From NCBI GenBank assembly GCA_028749235.1, contig JAQULS010000021.1, forward strand, positions 1 to 32,416: a stretch of DNA of 32,416 nucleotides, given 5' to 3'. Each line of letters opens with the position of its first letter. Within the stretch, counting starts at the first letter, position 1. The notes beneath the pieces are model-generated. The model saw only the letters and a list, made by a program, of their open reading frames with translations. It searched no databases and was not told where the DNA came from. Below are positions 8,437 through 15,572 of the stretch, in pieces. Source of the stretch: Acidobacteriota bacterium. GTDB lineage: Bacteria > Acidobacteriota > Aminicenantia > Aminicenantales > UBA4085. A program made the position numbers and the translations under genes.

Positions 8437-9659
8437 GCGCCCGCGTTCGCCGGCCCGTCCGCCCTGCTTTGGCCGCGGTCCTTCTGGCGGCGGCCGTCTG
8501 CGCCGCGGCGGCCTGCGGCGGGAAAAGCCTCCCCGGCGGAAGCGCCAAGGACGTCGGCATGGACCCGGAGCGGCTGAAGCGCGTTTCGGCCATCGTCCGT
8601 GAGGCGATCGCGCGCAAGGACTTTCCCGGCGCCGTGGTCCTCGTTCAGCGCAAGGGCAAGGTCGTTTTGCGCGAGGCCTTCGGCGACAGTCAGGTCGTGC
8701 CGGACCGCCGGCCCATGACGGCCGACATGATTTTCGACCTGGCGTCCCTGACCAAACCCGTGGCCACGGCGACGGCGGTCATGATCCTGGCCGAGCGGGG
8801 GGAGCTTTCGCTCTATGAGAAGGTCAAGGACTTCATTCCGGATTTCGCACCCTTCCAGGGACCGGACGGCAAACCGGGCGAGGACATCCGGTTGTGGCAC
8901 CTGATGACCCACACCTCGGGGCTTCCTCCTTACACGGAGGCGGCCGAGGTGGAGAAGAAATACGGCTCGCCCGTTCCGGTCGAGTCTCTGGTCATCCACA
9001 TCGGCGGCCTGCCGAAATCCGATCCGCCGGGGACGAAGTTCACCTATTCCTGCTTGAACTACATCACCCTGGCTGCGATCGTCAAGAAGGTGGCTCGCAA
9101 AGACATCGCCGCCTTCGCGGCCGAGGAGATCTTCCGGCCGCTGGGCATGGCTCACACTTTCTATAAGCCGCCGGCCGAATTCCTGCCGCTTGTCGTCCCG
9201 ACCCAGGTCTATGACGGGAAGCCTCTCCGCGGCATCGTTCACGATCCGCTGGCCCGGGCCCAGGGCGGCGTCTCAGGCAACGCCGGGCTCTTTGCCACGG
9301 CCGACGACCTGGCCGTCTTCGCCCAGATGATGCTCGCTAAAGGCGAATACAAAGGCCGCCGCATCCTCTCACCGCTGACGGTCGAACGGATGACCTCGGT
9401 CTATGCCAAGGTGCCGGACCTGGGGCGCGGCCTGGGCTGGGACATCAGCTCGGCCTACGCCAGCGTCGCCGGGGACGTCTTCGGCCCGTCCTCCTACGGC
9501 CACTCCGGCTACACCGGGACCTCGATCTGGATCGATCCGGACACCCAAACCGCGATCGTCTTCCTGACCAACCGCGTTCATCCCGATGACGACGGCTCGA
9601 TCATCGCCATGCGCGGCCGCCTGGCCAATGCCGTCGCGGCCTCCATTATCAAACGTTGA
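8433..9659 (+). CDS. Beta-lactamase-fold serine hydrolase, predicted lipoprotein
   Basis: A 408-residue member of the class C beta-lactamase/esterase-like family (PF00144), which includes DD-peptidases, esterases and beta-lactamases. It begins at TTG 8433, overlapping the upstream TGA. The next downstream ATG would remove the export signal, so the TTG is preferred. The N-terminus (AALAAVLLAAAVCAAAACGG) is a signal peptide with a lipobox-like AAAC. The SxxK nucleophile is S105-L-T-K108 in FDLASLTKP. HLMTHTSGLPPY is typical of the family. The usual YxN/D motif appears as YSCLNY, with Cys in the third position, and HSGYTG stands in for the KTG box. Likely membrane-anchored in the periplasm, acting on an ester, amide or peptidoglycan-related substrate. 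The name should not be read as antibiotic resistance. Confidence 0.85.
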   Translation: MSARVRRPVRPALAAVLLAAAVCAAAACGGKSLPGGSAKDVGMDPERLKRVSAIVREAIARKDFPGAVVLVQRKGKVVLREAFGDSQVVPDRRPMTADMIFDLASLTKPVATATAVMILAERGELSLYEKVKDFIPDFAPFQGPDGKPGEDIRLWHLMTHTSGLPPYTEAAEVEKKYGSPVPVESLVIHIGGLPKSDPPGTKFTYSCLNYITLAAIVKKVARKDIAAFAAEEIFRPLGMAHTFYKPPAEFLPLVVPTQVYDGKPLRGIVHDPLARAQGGVSGNAGLFATADDLAVFAQMMLAKGEYKGRRILSPLTVERMTSVYAKVPDLGRGLGWDISSAYASVAGDVFGPSSYGHSGYTGTSIWIDPDTQTAIVFLTNRVHPDDDGSIIAMRGRLANAVAASIIKR

Positions 9660-9684
9660 CCCCCACCCCTCCTTTCAATATGAT
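9656..9684 (+). promoter_or_regulatory. Sigma-70-type promoter for the barrel protein / GH38 unit
   Basis: TTGACC (9656-9661), exactly 17 bp, TATGAT (9679-9684): five of six matches in each box. The -35 hexamer contains the TGA stop of the upstream serine hydrolase. The leader carries GAAGGAGG before the ATG at 9725. Confidence 0.6.
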
Positions 9685-9724
9685 GGGCCGGTTCCGGATT
9701 TCCGTCGAAGGAGGCGCAGGTTCC

Positions 9725-10519
9725 ATGCACGCATATGGCAAGGGTATCCTCGGAATATGTCTTCTCGTTCTTCTGGCCGCTCCGGTCCTGGCGCAGGACA
9801 AGCCGGCGGCGCAGGAGAAGGAATCCATCTGGACGGCGGGATTCGAGCTCGATGCCAACTCCAAGTACATCTGGCGTTCCCTGGCCTGGAGCGAGGGCGC
9901 GGTCATGCAGCCCAGCGCCTGGGTCGGCGTGGGCGGCTTCACCTTTTCCCTTTGGTCGAACTACGTCCTCAACTCCGGCGAGGCCAACGCCGGCCAGTTC
10001 AACGAGGTCGATTTCCGGATGTCCTACGACATCGAAGTCGGCGATTTCACGATCACTCCGGCCTTCAACGCCTACACTTATCCCAACCAGGATCCCGGCT
10101 TCAGCCCCACGACGGGGGAGCTGGAAATCGGCATCGCCTATGCCTTGGGAGACTTCGGCCTGGAAACCGGCCATTTTTTCGACGTCATGGATAACAAGGG
10201 CGGATACGTCGGGGACGTCGCCCTGACCTATGAGTCCGACGTGGCCGAAGGGCTGACCCTGGCCGGGGCCGTCCGCTTCGCCTTCGCCAACGCCAAGTTC
10301 AACGAATACTATGTGCCCTATGACTCCGGGACCTTTTCGGCGGTCGTCCTGGAGGCTGGCCTGACCTATACCATCGGCGGGTTTTACGTCCGGCCCCATA
10401 TCGAGTACAACAACATTCTCGACAAGAACCTGAGGGAGGCCATCCGGACGACCGACTGGCTTTCCCTCCAGAAGCCCAGCCTGTTCAACATCGGCGTCGC
10501 CGCCGGTTTCGAGTTCTAA
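9725..10519 (+). CDS. Putative small outer-membrane beta-barrel protein
   Basis: A 264-residue exported protein of uncertain function. The ATG at 9725 is preceded by GAAGGAGG; an earlier in-frame ATG at 9656 lies in the promoter and is rejected. The signal peptide GILGICLLVLLAAPVLAQ ends in a clear AxA-type site. The mature part is made of alternating polar/hydrophobic strands and ends in GVAAGFEF, the C-terminal Phe typical of outer-membrane barrels. The early NSKYIWRSLAW segment recalls barrel families such as Gcw_chp, but this is only resemblance. It is followed after 35 bp by the alpha-mannosidase and is probably in its operon, so a role in sugar passage or sensing is possible but unproven. 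Confidence 0.6.
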   Translation: MHAYGKGILGICLLVLLAAPVLAQDKPAAQEKESIWTAGFELDANSKYIWRSLAWSEGAVMQPSAWVGVGGFTFSLWSNYVLNSGEANAGQFNEVDFRMSYDIEVGDFTITPAFNAYTYPNQDPGFSPTTGELEIGIAYALGDFGLETGHFFDVMDNKGGYVGDVALTYESDVAEGLTLAGAVRFAFANAKFNEYYVPYDSGTFSAVVLEAGLTYTIGGFYVRPHIEYNNILDKNLREAIRTTDWLSLQKPSLFNIGVAAGFEF

Positions 10520-10554
10520 GGGTTCGGCGCCGCCGGGCCCGATGGGAGGTTGCC

Positions 10555-13044
10555 ATGTCCCCGCGCCGTCGTCTATCCATCCCGCTCGTGCTTTTGGTTC
10601 TTCTCCCGGCCGTCCTGGCTCTCGGTCAGGACGCCGCGCCCCGATTGCCCGAGCTGACCGCCCGCCTCGTCGGCCACGCTCATATCGACTTGAGCTGGCT
10701 ATGGCGCTGGGAGGAGTCGATCTGGGATGTCGCCCTGCAGACGTTCAAGGGCACCCTGGCCCAGATGGACAAGATGCCGGGACTGACCTTCGCCCAAAGC
10801 CAGCCGGCCATCTATGAAGCGGTGGCCAAGGCCGATCCGGCCCTTTTCGCCGCCATCCGGGAGAAGGTCAAACAGGGGACCTGGATCCCGGTCGGCGGGA
10901 TGTGGGCCGAGCCGGACCTCAACATGCCGGACGGGGAGGCCCTGGCCCGGCAGCTCCTCTACGGCAAGCGCTACTTCCTGGAGAATTTCGGTTATGACGT
11001 CACGGTCGGCTGGAATCCCGACTCGTTCGGCCATAACTGGCAGCTGCCCCAGATCCTGGCCAAGGCCGGGATCTCCTATTACGTCCTCAACCGCTGTGTG
11101 CCGGAGGATGCGCCCGCCTTCTGGTGGCAGGGCAAGGACGGGACGAAGCTCCTTTGTTACGCGCCGCAGGGATGGTACAACGTCTCCTTGAGCGACGGCA
11201 GCCACTTCCAGGATGCGCTGGTCCGGGCCGCCCGCCAGAGCCCGTTGCGGGACTACATGGTCCTCTACGGAGCGGGCGATCATGGCGGCGGCCCCCGCGA
11301 TTCCGACCTGGAGGCGATCCGAACCGTGCGCCGGGACCCGGGCCAGCCCAAGCTCGAGTTCACGACTCCCGAGGCGTTCTTCAAGATCATCGAAAGCTTT
11401 GGCCCCAAGCTTCCCGTGGTTTCGAAAGAGCTGAACTTCACCTTCCCGGCCTGCTACACCACTCAGGCCGCAACCAAGAAGGCCAACCGCGAGATGGAAG
11501 GCCTGCTCGTCACGGCGGAAAAGTTCTCCGCTGTGGCCGCGGCTTCCGGATACCGCGACTATTACCCGGAGCGGGACATCGACGAGGCTTGGAAGATCGT
11601 CCTGCGCAACCAGTTCCACGACATCCTGGACGGATCGAGCATCGGCCCGGTTTACAACGAAGCCCTGGGCTATTACGCCCAGGCGAGGGCGCGCGCCCGG
11701 CGGGCCCTCGATTTCTCGCTGGAGACGATCTCGGCCTCGATCGACACCCGGGGGGCGGGCTATCCCGTCGTGGTTTATAATCCTCTGACCTGGGAGCGCA
11801 ACGACATCGTGGCCTTCGCGTTGCCTGGCCCGGCCTCGGGACCCGTCCGCGTCACCGACGCCAAGGGCGCCGAGATTGCGGCCCAGATCGTGACGGAGCA
11901 GGACGATCAGGGACGGACGGTGTCGCGGCTTCTCTTCGTGGCCGAAAACGTTCCCTCGCTGGGCTACAAGCTCTACCGGGTCGAACGCCGCGCCGGCGCC
12001 TTGCCGGCCCGGCCGGTGGCCGTCAAGATGGCCGGACTCGAAAATGAGTTCTTCAAGCTGACGCTCGATCCCAAGACGGGAAATATCGTCGGCCTCTATG
12101 ACAAGACCGCGGGGCGCGAAGTCCTGAAAGCCCCCGCCTCCCTCCGCGCCGTCGCGGATGAGCCCGAAAACATGTCGGCCTGGGAGCTGGGGCTTAAGGG
12201 CATCCTCGGAACGGCGGGGGAGAGCGGGAGTAAAATCGAAGTCGTGGAGGCGGGCCCCGTGCGCGGCGTCCTGCGCATCAGCTCCTCCTTCCGCGGTTCG
12301 ACGTTCATCCAGGAGATCGCCTTGATCCGCGGCGTCCCCCGGGTCGATCTCCGCATCCGGGGCGACTGGCAGGAGCGGAACGTCATGATCAAGGCCGTTT
12401 TCCCTCTGGCCCTGGAGGCCGACAAGGCCGAGTTCGAGATCCCTTACGGCTCGATCACCCGCCCGACCGACGGGACGGAAGTGCCCGCCCTGCGCTGGAT
12501 CGACGTCGCGGACAAGAGCGGGGGCTTCGGCGTCGGGATCCTCAACGACGGGAAGTACGGCTTCGACGTCAAGGGCTCGGAGGCGGGCGTCTCGCTGTGG
12601 CACGGACCGACCTATCCGGATCCGGAGGCGGACCGGGGACCGCAGGAGACCGCGCTGTCCCTTTATCCCCACAAGGGCGATTGGAAGGAAGGCCGGTTGA
12701 ATCGCCGGGCCCGCGAGTTCAATGCTCCGCTTCTGGCCCGGGTCCCGATGATCCATACCGGCTCCCTGCCCGCGGAGACGTCCTTCGTCCAGGCCGGCCC
12801 CGCGAACGTCATCCTGACCGCCCTGAAGAAGGAGAGCGGCTATTACGAGCGGGGCTGGATCGTCCGCCTCTATGAATCGGAAGGCCGGGCGACCGATGCA
12901 AAGCTGGATCTGCCCTGGGAGGTCGTCGCTTCCGAAACGGACCTCATCGAGCGGCCTTTAGGCGGGACGATCGGTCGGGGCAAATCCCTGACCATTCCGC
13001 TCAAGCCCTTTGAAATCAAGACGGTGCGATTGATCCGAAAATAG
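10555..13044 (+). CDS. Exported GH38 alpha-mannosidase
   Basis: An 829-residue retaining alpha-mannosidase with a signal peptide (LVLLVLLPAVLALG), so probably periplasmic. The zinc motif is complete: H41-A-H43-I-D45 in GHAHIDLSWLWRWEE. The nucleophile Asp is D156 in GWNPDSFGHNWQLPQ. Another family motif, YGAGDHGGGP, and the C-terminal beta domains typical of GH38 follow. GGGAGG sits 5 nt before the ATG. The enzyme removes alpha-linked mannose from glycans or mannosides; linkage specificity cannot be read from sequence. It lies 35 bp after the barrel-protein gene, without a visible terminator between, suggesting co-transcription. A perfect GC palindrome (13046-13063) follows the stop, but it has no T-run. 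Confidence 0.93.
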   Translation: MSPRRRLSIPLVLLVLLPAVLALGQDAAPRLPELTARLVGHAHIDLSWLWRWEESIWDVALQTFKGTLAQMDKMPGLTFAQSQPAIYEAVAKADPALFAAIREKVKQGTWIPVGGMWAEPDLNMPDGEALARQLLYGKRYFLENFGYDVTVGWNPDSFGHNWQLPQILAKAGISYYVLNRCVPEDAPAFWWQGKDGTKLLCYAPQGWYNVSLSDGSHFQDALVRAARQSPLRDYMVLYGAGDHGGGPRDSDLEAIRTVRRDPGQPKLEFTTPEAFFKIIESFGPKLPVVSKELNFTFPACYTTQAATKKANREMEGLLVTAEKFSAVAAASGYRDYYPERDIDEAWKIVLRNQFHDILDGSSIGPVYNEALGYYAQARARARRALDFSLETISASIDTRGAGYPVVVYNPLTWERNDIVAFALPGPASGPVRVTDAKGAEIAAQIVTEQDDQGRTVSRLLFVAENVPSLGYKLYRVERRAGALPARPVAVKMAGLENEFFKLTLDPKTGNIVGLYDKTAGREVLKAPASLRAVADEPENMSAWELGLKGILGTAGESGSKIEVVEAGPVRGVLRISSSFRGSTFIQEIALIRGVPRVDLRIRGDWQERNVMIKAVFPLALEADKAEFEIPYGSITRPTDGTEVPALRWIDVADKSGGFGVGILNDGKYGFDVKGSEAGVSLWHGPTYPDPEADRGPQETALSLYPHKGDWKEGRLNRRAREFNAPLLARVPMIHTGSLPAETSFVQAGPANVILTALKKESGYYERGWIVRLYESEGRATDAKLDLPWEVVASETDLIERPLGGTIGRGKSLTIPLKPFEIKTVRLIRK

Positions 13045-13071
13045 TCCCGGCCGCGCGGCCGGGCGCCGGGG

Positions 13072-13100
13072 TTGAAAAAAGTCGGCCCACCGCCGATAAT
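13072..13100 (+). promoter_or_regulatory. Sigma-70-type promoter for the duplicated His-motif protein
   Basis: TTGAAA (13072-13077), 17 bp, GATAAT (13095-13100): five of six matches in each box, 33 bp before the chosen ATG at 13134. Confidence 0.6.
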
Positions 13101-13133
13101 AGACGTCCATCGATTTGAACAATGGAGGTTATC

Positions 13134-13856
13134 ATGTCCAACAAATTCCGCATTCTCGGCCTGGCCGTACTGGCGCTGGCCTTGTTCGTCGGCGTGTCCG
13201 CGGCCCAAGAGAAGACCGCCGAAGTCACGGCTTCGGTTCCCGAATTCACGGCGTTCCACGAAGTCATCCAGCCCATGTGGCATACGGCTTACCCGGCCAA
13301 GGACGGCGCGGCGCTCCGCGGCCTCGTACCCCGGATGAACGAATTGGCGGCCAAGGTCTACGCGGCCAAGCTGCCCGCCATCCTGCACGAAAAAGAAGAC
13401 AATTGGATAACCGGCCTCGAGGCCTTCCGCAAGTCCGTCGACGACTATAACAAGGCCGCCGAGGGCAAGGATGACGCCGTGCTTCTGACCGCGGCCGAGA
13501 CCCTGCACGCCAAGTACGAAGGACTGGGACGCGTCATCCGGCCGGTTCTGGCCGAAGTCGGCGCCTTCCACCAAGCTCTCTATCCTTTCGTCCATCAATA
13601 CGCGCCGGAGAATAAGTACGACAAGATCCGAGGCGGCGCGGCCGACCTCCTGGCCAAAGCCGAAGCCGTCGCCAAGGTGACTCTGCCCGCCCGCCAGGCC
13701 GCCAAGGCCGAGGCTTTCAAGGCGGCCGCGGCCGCGCTGGTCGAAGCGGCCAAGGCCCTGGCCGCGGCCGCGGACGGCCATGATCACGACGGCATGGTGA
13801 AGGGCGTCGAGACGCTCCATACCAAGTACCAAGCCCTCGAAGCCGTCTTCGAATAA
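13134..13856 (+). CDS. Exported helical protein made of two 104-residue repeats with conserved histidines; function unknown
   Basis: A 240-residue secreted protein; GGAGG (13124-13128) lies 5 nt before the ATG at 13134. A signal peptide (ILGLAVLALALFVGVSAAQ) is followed by two units that match each other in perfect register. F41-H42/P47/H50 pairs with F145-H146/P151/H154, L80-P81 pairs with L184-P185, and L124-H125-K127-Y128 pairs with L228-H229-K231-Y232, all exactly 104 residues apart. The sequence is Ala/Lys/Glu-rich and looks helical, like paired four-helix bundles. The paired histidines suggest metal or haem-free cofactor binding, which is inference. No CxxCH haem motif is present. A local HDH at 216-218 interrupts the second unit. 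I do not recognise a named family. Confidence 0.75.
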   Translation: MSNKFRILGLAVLALALFVGVSAAQEKTAEVTASVPEFTAFHEVIQPMWHTAYPAKDGAALRGLVPRMNELAAKVYAAKLPAILHEKEDNWITGLEAFRKSVDDYNKAAEGKDDAVLLTAAETLHAKYEGLGRVIRPVLAEVGAFHQALYPFVHQYAPENKYDKIRGGAADLLAKAEAVAKVTLPARQAAKAEAFKAAAAALVEAAKALAAAADGHDHDGMVKGVETLHTKYQALEAVFE

Positions 13857-13862
13857 GGCCGT

Positions 13863-15422
13863 TCAGGCTTTCTTGGCCCGTTCGACAAGGATCTGGAGGA
13901 TCTCCAGCTCGTCGGCGTCGAACCAGATCCGGCCGCAGTCGAGGCACCGCTCGATCGGCAGAAAGTACTGATAATTGTAAGGCCGCGAGGCCAGCCGGTA
14001 GCCGCATTCCGGACAGAACGGAGGCGGCGAGCGGAGGTCCTCCGCTTTCATGGCTTTCATGGGATTGCGGATTGCGGCAGCGGCGGGCTTCGCAGTCGCC
14101 CCGGCGAAGGCTGCGACGAACGCGTCGGCCCGCCGGTTCAAGGCGTCCGAAAATCCGATCTCGGTCCGGGCCAGGATGCGGTCCATCCGTTCCTGGGGCA
14201 CGAGCTTACCCAGGCACGTCCGGCAGATTTTGATCGGGACTCCCTCATAGAACGTATCGGCCAGGGGAATCCCGCAGCGCGGACAAAGACCCCGGCCGGC
14301 GGCCCGGGTCAGGCGGGCGGGCGAGGATCCTTCCGGCGGCCGGACTTTAATCTCGTCGAAAGCCGGGAAAACAAGCTTGGACCTTTCGCGCTCGTTTCCC
14401 ATGTCCTTGATCTCGGCCACGAGATCCAGGGGGGTCTTGTGGGCCATTTCGGCCAGGACCCGGATCCTATCCTTGACCGGAGGGTGGGTCGCAAACCAGG
14501 GGGCCGGCGGATCGGGCGCCTCGCGACGGGAGCGCGGGGCGACAATGAACAAAGGACTGTACGTACGGTCGAAGTCGCCGACGAAGGTGTTCCGGATATC
14601 GGCTTTATAGAGCGCCCGGCCCAGCGCGGCCGGGTTGCGGCCCAGCTCCACGGCGGCCGCGTCGGCCAGGAGCTCCCTCTGGCGGCTGACCAGGGCGGCC
14701 AGAAGCCGGATGATCAAGGCCGACAGCCCGGCCAGGGCGCCCAGCCCGTTTCCCTTGGAACGGGCCCCGGCTCCAAAGAGTTCGTTCGAGGCGTCGGAGT
14801 CCGGCTCGAACGCCTCGCGCAGCCGCTCGAACAAGTTGGCGGTGGAGGCGACCAGGGTCAGGACGAAGGCGTCTCCCCGGGCGATATGGCCGATCTCATG
14901 GGCCACAACCGCTTCGATCTCGTCGCGCGCGAAATCGGCCAGAAGCCCTTCGGTGACGGCGACGACGGGAGTCCCATCCGGTTCGATGACGGCCAGCGAG
15001 TTCACCGCCCAGTCGGGGAGAACCGCGGCTTCGACGCGGGGCAGGCCGGCGGCCAGCCGGATGGCGTCGACGATGTTTTGGAGCTCCCGGTGGTAGCGGT
15101 CGGATGGATCCGGCGGCGAGGCTCTCAGCCGTTTCAAGATGAAAGCGCCGCCGGAACGCCGGGCGTCCCCATACTGGATTGCGGCCAGGATCAAGGCGGC
15201 CGCTCCATCGACCAGTCCGAATTGGACCCAGGATCCCGGTTCGAAAAAGAGAAGGCGTCCCGAGACGGCGGCGACGGCGGTCCACACGATGAACAGCAGG
15301 AGCCCCAGGCCGAGGACGTAGAAGAGCAGGAGGAGGGCGAACACGGCCAGACTCTTGCGGGCCTGGGTTTTTTGAACCTCGTAGAAATCGCGCCTCAGCC
15401 GTTTCCGATCGATGGGCTTCAT
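13863..15422 (-). CDS. Membrane M48 (HtpX/Ste24-like) zinc peptidase with C-terminal zinc ribbons
   Basis: A 519-residue integral membrane peptidase. Two hydrophobic stretches lie near residues 25-50 and 66-83. The gluzincin motif is H175-E176-I-G-H179 (AVVAHEIGHIARGD), and the third zinc ligand fits E250 in RQRELLADAAAVEL. A further hydrophobic segment precedes it. The C-terminal quarter adds two zinc-ribbon units: CPRCGIPL with ICRTC, then CPECGYRL with CLDCGRIWFD, the latter like the zf-TFIIB family. It probably degrades misfolded membrane proteins, with the ribbons serving as a recognition or regulatory module. GGAGG lies 6 nt before the ATG. It is divergent from the tricorn-like gene and convergent with the repeat protein, whose stop lies 6 bp from its own. 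Confidence 0.88.
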   Translation of the reverse strand: MKPIDRKRLRRDFYEVQKTQARKSLAVFALLLLFYVLGLGLLLFIVWTAVAAVSGRLLFFEPGSWVQFGLVDGAAALILAAIQYGDARRSGGAFILKRLRASPPDPSDRYHRELQNIVDAIRLAAGLPRVEAAVLPDWAVNSLAVIEPDGTPVVAVTEGLLADFARDEIEAVVAHEIGHIARGDAFVLTLVASTANLFERLREAFEPDSDASNELFGAGARSKGNGLGALAGLSALIIRLLAALVSRQRELLADAAAVELGRNPAALGRALYKADIRNTFVGDFDRTYSPLFIVAPRSRREAPDPPAPWFATHPPVKDRIRVLAEMAHKTPLDLVAEIKDMGNERERSKLVFPAFDEIKVRPPEGSSPARLTRAAGRGLCPRCGIPLADTFYEGVPIKICRTCLGKLVPQERMDRILARTEIGFSDALNRRADAFVAAFAGATAKPAAAAIRNPMKAMKAEDLRSPPPFCPECGYRLASRPYNYQYFLPIERCLDCGRIWFDADELEILQILVERAKKA

Positions 15423-15442
15423 GAAGTCCTCCGGTCGATCTC

Positions 15443-15471
15443 ATGCTATCCCAGAGCCGACGGCGTTTCCA
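15443..15471 (-). promoter_or_regulatory. Possible promoter for the M48 peptidase
   Basis: On the minus strand TGGAAA (15471-15466), 17 bp, TAGCAT (15448-15443): four of six matches in each box, just ahead of the peptidase start at 15422. Confidence 0.3.
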
Positions 15472-15473
15472 GC

Positions 15474-15505
15474 CCCCCTGGGAAAGCCGCCGCGCTTCCA
15501 GGGGG
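15474..15505. repeat. Long imperfect inverted repeat between divergent promoters
   Basis: CCCCCTGG (15474-15481) and AAGC (15484-15487) pair with GCTT (15494-15497) and CCAGGGGG (15498-15505): a 12-bp stem with a 2-nt bulge and 6-nt loop. It sits upstream of both transcription units and has no T-run, so an operator is a better guess than a terminator. Confidence 0.4.
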
Positions 15506-15520
15506 AACGGAATCCGGCCG

Positions 15521-15550
15521 ATGAACGCGCGGGCCGATATGGTGTAAAAT
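15521..15550 (+). promoter_or_regulatory. Possible promoter for the tricorn-like protease
   Basis: A good -10, TAAAAT (15545-15550), is preceded at 18 bp by a weak ATGAAC (15521-15526). It overlaps the ATG at 15548, which supports the later start at 15573. Confidence 0.35.
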
Positions 15551-15572
15551 GGGCCCACTCAAGGAGGCCCGC

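Noticed and set aside
8433-9659. Antibiotic-resistance beta-lactamase
   Set aside because: The family is broad; YSC and HSG replace the YxN and KTG boxes of true class C enzymes, so esterase or peptidase activity is as likely.
13046-13063. Perfect 18-bp GC palindrome after the GH38 gene as a terminator
   Set aside because: No T-run follows on either strand at the right distance; it may still form a hairpin.
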